Below, in pieces: positions 56,921 to 64,000 of a DNA stretch of 64,000 bases; positions within the stretch are counted from its first letter, which is position 1; every line of letters begins with the position of its first letter. Below the pieces are notes generated by a model, which did not search any database, was not told the DNA's origin, and worked only from the letters and a program-made list of their open reading frames with translations. Both the position numbers and the translations under genes were made by a program. Source of the stretch: Chloroflexi bacterium AL-N1 (GTDB lineage Bacteria > Chloroflexota > Chloroflexia > Chloroflexales > Roseiflexaceae); assembly GCA_013122435.1 (NCBI GenBank), contig WYDT01000001.1:434001-498000 (forward strand). Reading direction: 5' to 3'.

Positions 56921-58819
56921 TTAATAAAGCACCCGCATATCGCCTTCACGGCGTGTGATTTTACAGGTATCAAGATATTCCAGAAGCGCCAGTGCATACT
57001 TACGGCTTGTCTGAAAATGATTGCGAAACTGTGCTACCGTGATACCGCCCGTTTGGTCAATCTGATGATGAACCCAGTGAACCATTTCTGTATAGGCTTC
57101 TGGTGCAAAGAGTACATCTTCAGAAACACGTACCAGGTGGTTCTGATCCAGCAACCACCCGAGCAGTTCTGGCTCAATAGATAGTGTTGGTGGGCTGTAT
57201 AGCGATGTCGCCATAGTTGCCATAAGCTGCTCTACAATTTGTTGTTGTTTATCTGATAGTGTTGGATGGTGATCTGACAGGTACACGGAACGATCATGAA
57301 CGCGTACAACCTGCTGTGAGATGGCTTGCTGCATGATGACATCGAGTTCTGTGTTTTTAAGTTGGAGGCGACTCCGCAATTCTTCGCGTGGAATGCCTCT
57401 TCGTAAGGGATAGCGATGGTGGTACTGGCTTATTGTTTTGGTTAGATTGGTGTTCAAGGAATTCCAGGTATCAACATGCAGCACCCATCCAATCAGTGAG
57501 ATCGTGTCTGTCGTGAGATTAGTCATTATCTCACCTGATGGGTCCAACACCATAACCGTTCTTTGTTGCAGCAGTTCTTGCACCCCTGCCAACACATTCT
57601 GCTCCTGTAGCTTACTGGCTTTCACCAGTGTTGGCCAGGTATGGAGCTTTGTGTCAACCAGTGCACGTTGTACAAGGTCAGCTGGTCGACCACGTGCCAG
57701 GGCTTCGAGCGACTGAATGACTTCAGGGCGAAACCGCCGGTGTCTGGGCGGATGTGTATCAATGATGGTGCCGCCACCAATTGTCGCAGATGGTGAGGGG
57801 AGACGCAGAATAAAGCGATCTCCAGCTACTGCCGCGATAGCATGTTCCAATCGTAGTTGAAGCCATCCAGAAGCGCCTGGGAGCAGTTCTTCCTGATCAA
57901 GCAATGTGGCACGACAGGGTACCTCTGCTGCGCCAACAAAGAGATCAACAGCCATATTTTGCTGTAATGGCTTTAGTGCAGCACTCACGAGTCGCACATG
58001 AACATCAAGTACATTCGTGGGCTGGAGGGTGCCTGGCATTGTGAGAACGTGGCCGCGTGCTACATCATGGTGCGAAATGCCGGTAATGTTGACCGCTACC
58101 CGAGCGCCAGGTTGGGCCACCTCTCGTTTTTGCTGGTGCGTTTGAAGGCCACGCACACGACCATGCATGGCCAGTGGCACAATCTCTATTTCATCACCAA
58201 GGTGTAGTGGTCCCCCTGATAATGTTCCGGTGACAACAGTACCAAAACCACTGAGGGTAAAAGCGCGATCAATGGGCAAGTACGGAGCTCCCTGTGCAAT
58301 GATTCGAGAAGGCGTTTGATCTAATACCTGGTCGATGGTGTGCAGGAGTGTATCAATACCTTGCTCCTGTCGTGCAGAAACGGGTACCAGCGGTGCTTTC
58401 GCAAATGTGGTATGTGCCAGATGCTCATGTATTTCCTCGGAAACAAAATTGAGCCATTCCTGTTCAACGAGATCGGCTTTTGTAATAACAACTATGCCAT
58501 GTGAGACACCTAAGAGATCGAGGATTGCAAGATGTTCTATTGTTTGTGGCATAATTGCTTCATCAGCAGCCACAATAAGCAATGCTGCATCTATGCCACC
58601 GATGCCAGCCAACATATTTTTGATAAAACGCTCATGACCGGGTACATCGATGAGACTTACCTCGCGCCCGCCAGGCATGCGGAGCCACGCGAAACCAAGG
58701 TCAATTGTCATTTCACGACGTTGCTCTTCTTCCCAACGATCTGGGTCGATACCAGTGAGCGCTTTAATAAGGGTGGATTTTCCGTGATCTACGTGACCTG
58801 CGGTGCCAATGACATACAT
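56921..58819 (-). CDS. selB: Selenocysteine-specific elongation factor SelB
   Basis: GTP-binding factor that delivers selenocysteyl-tRNA to UGA codons marked by a SECIS element. Start set at the ATG at 58819 (MYVIGTAGHVDHGKSTLIKA, 632 aa), as the frame upstream is non-conserved. G motifs are GTAGHVDHGKST, DVPGHERFIKNM (G3) and ITKADL (G4). EF-Tu-like domains 2/3 follow (RAFTLSGFGTVVTGTLSGG), and the C-terminal winged helices (e.g. ISQQVVRVHDRSVYLSDHHP, KYALALLEYLDTCKITRREG) bind SECIS RNA. No Shine-Dalgarno was seen. selA, selD and tRNA-Sec were not found in the window, so they must lie elsewhere if the system is complete. Confidence 0.94.
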   Translation of the reverse strand: MYVIGTAGHVDHGKSTLIKALTGIDPDRWEEEQRREMTIDLGFAWLRMPGGREVSLIDVPGHERFIKNMLAGIGGIDAALLIVAADEAIMPQTIEHLAILDLLGVSHGIVVITKADLVEQEWLNFVSEEIHEHLAHTTFAKAPLVPVSARQEQGIDTLLHTIDQVLDQTPSRIIAQGAPYLPIDRAFTLSGFGTVVTGTLSGGPLHLGDEIEIVPLAMHGRVRGLQTHQQKREVAQPGARVAVNITGISHHDVARGHVLTMPGTLQPTNVLDVHVRLVSAALKPLQQNMAVDLFVGAAEVPCRATLLDQEELLPGASGWLQLRLEHAIAAVAGDRFILRLPSPSATIGGGTIIDTHPPRHRRFRPEVIQSLEALARGRPADLVQRALVDTKLHTWPTLVKASKLQEQNVLAGVQELLQQRTVMVLDPSGEIMTNLTTDTISLIGWVLHVDTWNSLNTNLTKTISQYHHRYPLRRGIPREELRSRLQLKNTELDVIMQQAISQQVVRVHDRSVYLSDHHPTLSDKQQQIVEQLMATMATSLYSPPTLSIEPELLGWLLDQNHLVRVSEDVLFAPEAYTEMVHWVHHQIDQTGGITVAQFRNHFQTSRKYALALLEYLDTCKITRREGDMRVLY

Positions 58820-59089
58820 ATATAATGTAGCAGTACAACAATTATGTACAAGAAAGTTTGGTAAGAAACAGGAAAAGAGTGTTAGAATTCTATGAAACGT
58901 CATTGTAGCATAGCCATAAGCTGGCCTGCAAACAAGTAGTGGCATGCAAAGGCATACGGTTTTTATGCAGGTGTAGAAATGGATAAAATGGATTGCAACA
59001 ATACCATAACCTTTGTCGTCATATGAACCAAGACGGGACTGCGATCACTTACACACGAATCAAGATCGCGCTCGAAAGGAAGGACAATA

Positions 59090-59725
59090 ATGCAGCCACG
59101 ATTAATGCGTAGTCGCACGGAAGTCGTTATGGGAGGTGTCTGTGGGGGCCTCGGCGAGTATTTTGGGTTTGACCCAGTCATCGTTCGTTTGATTTTTGTG
59201 CTGGTTACTTTAACGACAGGTCTGGGCTTGTTGATATATCCGGTATTATGGATCATTACGCCAAAAGCTCCTACTGGTACTGTATCGCCGTTCCAACAAC
59301 CAGGATCGCAGGGTCATTACCAACTTGGTATGCAGGAGGAGCAGCTTGAGTCTCGCCAGCAATCATCTTATGTGATGCAAGAATCAGTGAGGGGAAAGCC
59401 TTTACAGGTCAGTAGCCGCACAGCTGGTCCACCACCCTATACTGAGAGATACAATTTTGACCCACAAACGGGTCAACCAGTCAATCCAGATGATCCTGCA
59501 ACGGGCCAGACCGTGCAATTGGCACACGACCCAACACAACAGAATCAGTTGTATCAACAGGGTACCGTTCCTCCTGCTTCAGCACGTAAGCGTTGGCGCT
59601 GGTTTGCTTTTGTGCTCATTGGTTTTGGTACACTCATTCTTGCAGATACCCTTAGTATTAATGTTGAATTTGTGTTTCCCATCATTATGATTGGTATAGG
59701 TGCATGGTTGTTATGGCGGCGTTAA
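59090..59725 (+). CDS. PspC-domain membrane protein with C-terminal LiaF-like helices (211 aa)
   Basis: Envelope-stress type membrane protein. The N-terminal PspC domain (RSRTEVVMGGVCGGLGEYFG, then DPVIVRLIFVLVTLTTGLGL) ends in one long hydrophobic helix. A Gln/Pro-rich cytoplasmic-type linker covers about residues 65-160, and two short helices at the end (RWFAFVLIGFGTLILADTLS, FPIIMIGIGAWLLWRR) resemble the LiaF/DUF5668 membrane region. Such proteins sense membrane damage and act with PspA-like proteins or kinases; none is adjacent. AAGGAAGG precedes the ATG. It is convergent with the ABC exporter gene. Confidence 0.85.
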   Translation: MQPRLMRSRTEVVMGGVCGGLGEYFGFDPVIVRLIFVLVTLTTGLGLLIYPVLWIITPKAPTGTVSPFQQPGSQGHYQLGMQEEQLESRQQSSYVMQESVRGKPLQVSSRTAGPPPYTERYNFDPQTGQPVNPDDPATGQTVQLAHDPTQQNQLYQQGTVPPASARKRWRWFAFVLIGFGTLILADTLSINVEFVFPIIMIGIGAWLLWRR

Positions 59726-59735
59726 TACAACAGCT

Positions 59736-59781
59736 ATGACGTTAGATGTTGTGGGTGAAATTTTTTGACATCTAACGTCAT
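59736..59781. terminator. Inverted repeat between convergent pspC-like and ABC exporter genes
   Basis: ATGACGTTAGATGT (59736-59749) and its exact complement (59768-59781) surround an 18-base loop with TTTTTT inside. Position suggests termination for both genes, but the flanks are not T-rich, so a protein-binding or mobile-element origin is possible. Confidence 0.45.
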
Positions 59782-59793
59782 GGGCCGCACTCC

Positions 59794-61674
59794 TTAGCGA
59801 TATCCCGAGGCTTGTAGTTCAAACAAATGGGCATAAGTGCCGCAGTGCTCCAACAATTCCTGGTGTGATCCCATCTCGCTCACGCGCCCTTGTTCAATCA
59901 CCACAATCTGATCAGCCATACGTACTGTGCTGAAGCGATGTGAAATAAGCACGGCGATCTTGCCCTCTGTCAACTCGCGAAATCGCTGGAAGATCTCATA
60001 TTCGTGTTCAGCGTCTAATGCAGCAGTAGGTTCATCAAGCACCAACACTTCGCTATCCCGCATAAATGCACGTCCCAAAGCGATTTTTTGCCACTGCCCA
60101 CCAGACAACTCATGGCCATCTTGAAACCACCGCCCAAGTAGCGTATCGATGCCACCTGGCAGCGTATCGGCAACTTCATCGGCTCCGCCACGCTCGGCTG
60201 CCTGCTGAACCCGTTCAGTATCATCCATGGCATCGATCTGACCAACCCCAATATTCTCACGAAGAGTTAATTGGTACTTGACGAAGTCCTGGAAAATGAC
60301 GCCAATTCGTTTGCGTAGTTCGTCAGGATGGTACTCGCGCAGATCGACCCCATCGAGCAAGATTTGTCCCTCAGTCGGATCGTAGAGTCGGGTGAGTAAT
60401 TTGATCAGGGTGGTTTTTCCAGCACCATTGGGTCCGACAAGTGCGATTTTTTCACCTGGTGCAATATGTAAATTAACGTCCTGAAGTGCCCAGTCTTCAC
60501 GTCCAGGATAGCGAAATGAGACGTTTTTGAACTCTAACCCATGTGTGAAGTGCTCTGGCGTCGGTGTTGGGGTGTCCGTTGTCGGCATTTGAGGTTTGAG
60601 TTGTAGAAAACCAAACAGGTTGTCCATAAACAAACCATTTTCATAGAGACGATTCAGATTGTCGAAAATACCCTGAAATGTTCCCTGACTCTGGCGAAAG
60701 AGCGTGATGTAGAATGTCATCAGACCAATAGAAATGACCCCACTCACCGTTGAAAAAATAATCCATGCAAACGCTGCATAATAACTTAATGTGGCAACCA
60801 TCCCCCATCCAACGCTGACGACTGAACGTTGGCGTGCAAGTCGGGCATCTTCCTTGAAAATGGTCCAGAATGTGTCGGTATAGCGTTTGAGCATTGGCTC
60901 GCCCAGTCCAAATAGTTTGACTTCTTTGACACTACTATCGACGGTTAATACATGCTCAAGGTATTGCATGCGACGAAATTCAGGTGCACGCCAGGTAAGC
61001 AATCGAAAATACAGATTGCTGAACTTACCTTGTGCCACAAACGATGGAATAGTCGCACCAAAGAGAATAAGTGCAATAAGTGGATTAAATGCGACCAGTG
61101 CGACAATAAACGTAAGGAGTGTAATCACATTCTGTACAAACAAAAACGTACCGTTGATGATGCCAAGCGCACGAAAATCGGCTTCACGACGGGCATTCTG
61201 GAGTTTGTCATAGAAATCGGCATCTTCAAAATACTGGAGATCAAGTGCCAGTGCTTTCCGAATAATGTCAACGTTAATAGAGTGTCCCAGCCGACCATTC
61301 AGAATGTGTTCTATGAGACGACGCACCTGTGAAATAATGGCACCAAGCAACACGAGGCCAAACTCTGCCACAAGTAATGGGATGGCTGCCTGTAGACCGA
61401 TTATTGCTCCGGCACCAGTACGTAGCGACTGCTCAACTGAGTTGATAATGAGGGCAGCTACCCATGCCTGTGATATGGGCAACAACGCACTCACCAGTGT
61501 GATCAAGGCCATTATGATGGTACTGGTTCTGTCAGCATTCCATACCAGCCGAAAGGCTCCGGGGATGTTTGCATAAGCTGTGCGATATTCCTCTAAACGC
61601 TTACGCCATGGCTTGGGTGACTCAGGGGACGGTGGTGCGCGGCGGTTGCGTGTACGTGGTGGTGTAACTATCAT
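59794..61674 (-). CDS. ABC exporter, fused membrane and ATPase domains (626 aa)
   Basis: Type IV (exporter-type) half-transporter, likely acting as a homodimer. About six transmembrane helices occupy residues 45-350 (TSTIIMALITLVSALLPISQ, FVQNVITLLTFIVALVAF). From about 385 comes the ATPase: LEFKNVSFRYPGREDWALQD, Walker A GPNGAGKTT, Q-loop VIFQDFVKY, signature LSGGQWQK, Walker B VLVLDEPTAAL and ISHRFSTVRM. The tail is short and ends ELQASGYR. Substrate unknown; lipid, peptide or drug are all possible. The truncated exporter at 28.8 kb is a homologue and shows where its own copy is cut. GAGG precedes the ATG. Confidence 0.9.
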   Translation of the reverse strand: MIVTPPRTRNRRAPPSPESPKPWRKRLEEYRTAYANIPGAFRLVWNADRTSTIIMALITLVSALLPISQAWVAALIINSVEQSLRTGAGAIIGLQAAIPLLVAEFGLVLLGAIISQVRRLIEHILNGRLGHSINVDIIRKALALDLQYFEDADFYDKLQNARREADFRALGIINGTFLFVQNVITLLTFIVALVAFNPLIALILFGATIPSFVAQGKFSNLYFRLLTWRAPEFRRMQYLEHVLTVDSSVKEVKLFGLGEPMLKRYTDTFWTIFKEDARLARQRSVVSVGWGMVATLSYYAAFAWIIFSTVSGVISIGLMTFYITLFRQSQGTFQGIFDNLNRLYENGLFMDNLFGFLQLKPQMPTTDTPTPTPEHFTHGLEFKNVSFRYPGREDWALQDVNLHIAPGEKIALVGPNGAGKTTLIKLLTRLYDPTEGQILLDGVDLREYHPDELRKRIGVIFQDFVKYQLTLRENIGVGQIDAMDDTERVQQAAERGGADEVADTLPGGIDTLLGRWFQDGHELSGGQWQKIALGRAFMRDSEVLVLDEPTAALDAEHEYEIFQRFRELTEGKIAVLISHRFSTVRMADQIVVIEQGRVSEMGSHQELLEHCGTYAHLFELQASGYR

Positions 61675-61828
61675 AAAACCTCAACTTTGTAGATAATCAG
61701 CAAGATTAAATGCTACCACGAAATGCTGGTCTATAAACCTGGACAAACGACTAGAAAACACGCTAATTATTGTTTGCTTGTGCATTTACATTTCTACGTT
61801 AAGAAATAACAAATATCCGCTTCTACGT

Positions 61829-61857
61829 TTGACGCGGTGTATTAACGATGTTATGAT
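61829..61857 (+). promoter_or_regulatory. Promoter of the Fe-S oxidoreductase gene
   Basis: TTGACG (61829-61834), 17 bp, TATGAT (61852-61857), about 75 bp upstream of the ATG. Confidence 0.65.
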
Positions 61858-61931
61858 GCAAATACCTCAATATGTATTTCCACATGTCCTGTCACGTTGT
61901 GGGCTTTGGTAGCCCCTGGGAAGGATAATCT

Positions 61932-64000
61932 ATGATTGAACCCGTTCGCGAGATCTACTGGAATGTCGGCGAAACCGTCGGTGCTGCAGCACTATATCTT
62001 AGCGCAATCGTTGCACTTGCAATAATGACGTGGGGTGTTGTGCGCGACATCAATCGCTGGCGTAAAGGCAAACCAGATGCACGTATCTCTCAACTACCAG
62101 CCCGATTATATAATGCAATTGTCCAGGTTTTTGGGCAAAAGCGGGTGTTGCGAGATCGTCGGCCTGGCTTGATGCACGCGTTGATCTTCTTTGGCTTTCT
62201 TACCCTCTTCATTGGTACAGATATTATTGCTGTCGAAGAAGATTTTACAGTTCCTTTAATCGGACCTGATGCTGGAACAATTCTTGCTGGTACTTTTTAT
62301 CAGGCATATGAGTTTACCCTCGACACAATGGGGTTGGTATTCTTGGTTGGATTGGTGTGGGCAGGGTGGCGTCGTTATAACTCAAAGCCTGACCGTCTCC
62401 ACAATCGTGGCACGGATATGTGGGTGCTGGCTACCATGCTCTACATTGCTGTTACTGGCTTTCTTATTGAGGGATTGCGAATTGCCAACCAAACGATTGG
62501 TGGACAAGAGGTCTTTGTACAATCCTGGGCACAGCTTTCGTTTGTTGGCTATACCTTTGCTGTCCTGTTCCGTGGGGTTGGTCTTGGTGAGGGATCTGGA
62601 ATTGCGCTGGGTATACACCAGTTCTTCTGGTACACCCATATGATCTTTACCTTCGCCTTTATTGCCACGATCCCCTTCTCCAAGTTTAAGCATATCATCT
62701 ACACACCACTAAACACCTTCTTTAGCGATCATGAAGCAAAGGGTGCCTTGACCGCTATTGCTAACCTGGAAGGTGAAATTGAAAAGGATGAGCCATCGCT
62801 TGGTGTTGCGACCCTGGCTGACTTTACCTGGAAACAACGGCTTGACTTCGATGCTTGTATGAGTTGTGGGCGATGTCAATCGAAATGCCCGGCTAATGCA
62901 TCTGGCTCGGATCTCTCGCCAAAATTCCTCATCACCAAAATGGCTGATTTGATGCGTGGGCAACCGATTATGCTCAATGATGGAACCTTCGCGCGTGTAG
63001 TACCTGAAAATACAGCAGGAAGCACCAATGGTTCTAACGGCAGTAATGGGCAGAACTACAAGATTATTGAGGGAGTTGCCGACACCATTCCGCTGGTAGA
63101 AGAAGGACTATTTACCGAAAATGAGCTGTGGAGTTGCACTACCTGTCGAGCATGTATGGAAGAATGTCCCGCAATGATCGAGCACGTTGATGCGATTATT
63201 GATGTGCGGCGTAATCTGGCGATGATCCAGAGCGAGGTACCTGGTGGTGTCAAACGTGTACTGGAAGGCATCGAACGTGCGGGTAATCCTTGGCGGTTGC
63301 CTACCCGTGAGCGTACTGCTTGGGCTGAGGGCCTTGATGTTCCTGTCTTAGCAGAAAAAGAAACTGTTGATGTGTTGTACTGGGTCGGATGTGCACCGAG
63401 CTATGATGAGCGTTCAAAGCGGGTTGCGCGTGCCATGGTACAACTGCTTCAACAGGCTGGGGTAGATTTTGCTATCCTTGGCGATGAAGAGACGTGTACG
63501 GGTGATGCTGCACGCCGCATGGGTGAGGAACTGCTGTTTGCACAACAGGCTGAAACGGTCATTGAGACGATGCATCAGTACAAGTTCAAGCGTATTGTGA
63601 CAACATGCCCCCACTGTTTCAATACCATCAAAAATGATTATCCCCAGTTTGGTGGCAAAGCGGGTGTTGATTACGAGATGATCCACCACACGCAGTTGCT
63701 TGCTGAACTTGTCGCTGAAGGGAAACTTACACCAAAGAATACAGTCAATGAACGTGTGGTTTACCATGATCCGTGTTACATTGGCCGCTACAATGACGTG
63801 TATGATGAGCCACGCAATCTGTTGCACAGTATCCCGGGGGTTGAGCTGGTTGAAGCACCTGACTGGAATCGTCAGCGGGCGATGTGTTGCGGCGGTGGTG
63901 GTGGTAATGCATGGATGGAAGGCTGGGGTAAGAAAGACGTCAATGTTATTCGTCTGGAGCAGCTTCAGAAAGAAGAGCCCAACACACTTGCTCTTAGCTG
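61932..64000 (+). CDS. Membrane Fe-S oxidoreductase, HdrDE/NarI-like with CCG domains (3' end outside window)
   Basis: At least 689 residues, cut by the window end. GGAAGG lies about eight bases before the ATG (MIEPVREIYWNVGETVGAAA). The first ~260 residues form a NarI-like cytochrome b membrane domain of about five helices (RRPGLMHALIFFGFLTLFIG). Then come two 4Fe-4S motifs, CMSCGRCQSKCPA and CTTCRACMEECPA, in a ferredoxin domain, and two CCG (cysteine-rich) domains: VLYWVGCAPSYDERS...TTCPHCFNTIKNDYPQ and VVYHDPCYIGRY...CCGGGGGNAW. Homologues transfer electrons between the quinone pool and thiol/disulfide or beta-oxidation/ETF partners. The exact partner cannot be told from this window. Confidence 0.9.
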   Translation, partial: MIEPVREIYWNVGETVGAAALYLSAIVALAIMTWGVVRDINRWRKGKPDARISQLPARLYNAIVQVFGQKRVLRDRRPGLMHALIFFGFLTLFIGTDIIAVEEDFTVPLIGPDAGTILAGTFYQAYEFTLDTMGLVFLVGLVWAGWRRYNSKPDRLHNRGTDMWVLATMLYIAVTGFLIEGLRIANQTIGGQEVFVQSWAQLSFVGYTFAVLFRGVGLGEGSGIALGIHQFFWYTHMIFTFAFIATIPFSKFKHIIYTPLNTFFSDHEAKGALTAIANLEGEIEKDEPSLGVATLADFTWKQRLDFDACMSCGRCQSKCPANASGSDLSPKFLITKMADLMRGQPIMLNDGTFARVVPENTAGSTNGSNGSNGQNYKIIEGVADTIPLVEEGLFTENELWSCTTCRACMEECPAMIEHVDAIIDVRRNLAMIQSEVPGGVKRVLEGIERAGNPWRLPTRERTAWAEGLDVPVLAEKETVDVLYWVGCAPSYDERSKRVARAMVQLLQQAGVDFAILGDEETCTGDAARRMGEELLFAQQAETVIETMHQYKFKRIVTTCPHCFNTIKNDYPQFGGKAGVDYEMIHHTQLLAELVAEGKLTPKNTVNERVVYHDPCYIGRYNDVYDEPRNLLHSIPGVELVEAPDWNRQRAMCCGGGGGNAWMEGWGKKDVNVIRLEQLQKEEPNTLALS

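Noticed and set aside
58820-58945. 42-residue N-terminal extension of SelB
   Set aside because: The G1 motif begins within five residues of the ATG at 58819, the normal SelB layout; the extension has no conserved pattern.

Overview
The window looks like a chromosomal segment of a Chloroflexota bacterium, probably class Chloroflexia. This is inferred from gene content, not from a search. The clues are very large MalT/SARP-type AAA-TPR regulators, an NHLP/Os1348-like small protein, a cobalamin-dependent class II ribonucleotide reductase, a membrane heterodisulfide-reductase-like Fe-S protein, and a long beta' subunit with a coiled-coil insertion. Core genes such as gyrB, rpoB and rpoC are near half G+C. 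The segments at 15.2-19.4 kb and 26.5-28.8 kb are visibly AT-richer.

Layout. 0-12.9 kb: a LuxR/MalT-type regulator, a 1.2 kb repeat-rich spacer, purB, an SPFH membrane protein, an orphan McrB-like ATPase behind a hybrid GAF/PAS sensor kinase, and a membrane protein leading into gyrB. 15.2-21.0 kb: a four-gene operon hsdS / AAA ATPase / HNH nuclease / hsdM with no hsdR. It combines type I methylation and specificity subunits with a Septu (PtuAB)-like effector pair and is the best candidate here for an unusual defence system. 21.0-26.4 kb (minus strand): an envelope iron-type operon of imelysin lipoprotein, di-haem DUF1111-like lipoprotein, second imelysin lipoprotein and HTTM membrane protein.

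26.8-38.4 kb is an accessory peptide island. It holds a CxxC thioredoxin-like protein and a 284-residue precursor with a 12-cysteine, halocin-C8-like tail (the two reading frames may be one frameshifted gene). These are followed by a small membrane protein, a 5'-truncated ABC exporter, an SDH-type Clp-fold protease and a 1069-residue SARP/MalT hybrid regulator. Then come a 49-residue secreted-type peptide, an NHLP-like protein, a NarL-type regulator, an ABC-2 exporter ruined by several lesions, and two lipoproteins. The island seems to be partly decaying.

38.5-64 kb is mostly housekeeping: rpoB-rpoC behind a consensus promoter and long leader, a methyltransferase, and nrdJ interrupted by a 361-residue homing-endonuclease intein placed exactly before the predicted thiyl-radical cysteine, with DnaA-box-like sites and an attenuator-like hairpin upstream. 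It continues with a GT-C-like membrane protein, a kinase-TPR protein, a zincin, selB, a PspC/LiaF-like protein, a complete ABC exporter and, at the edge, a NarI/Fe-S/CCG oxidoreductase cut by the window end. I recognised no tRNA, rRNA, CRISPR array or intact transposon.
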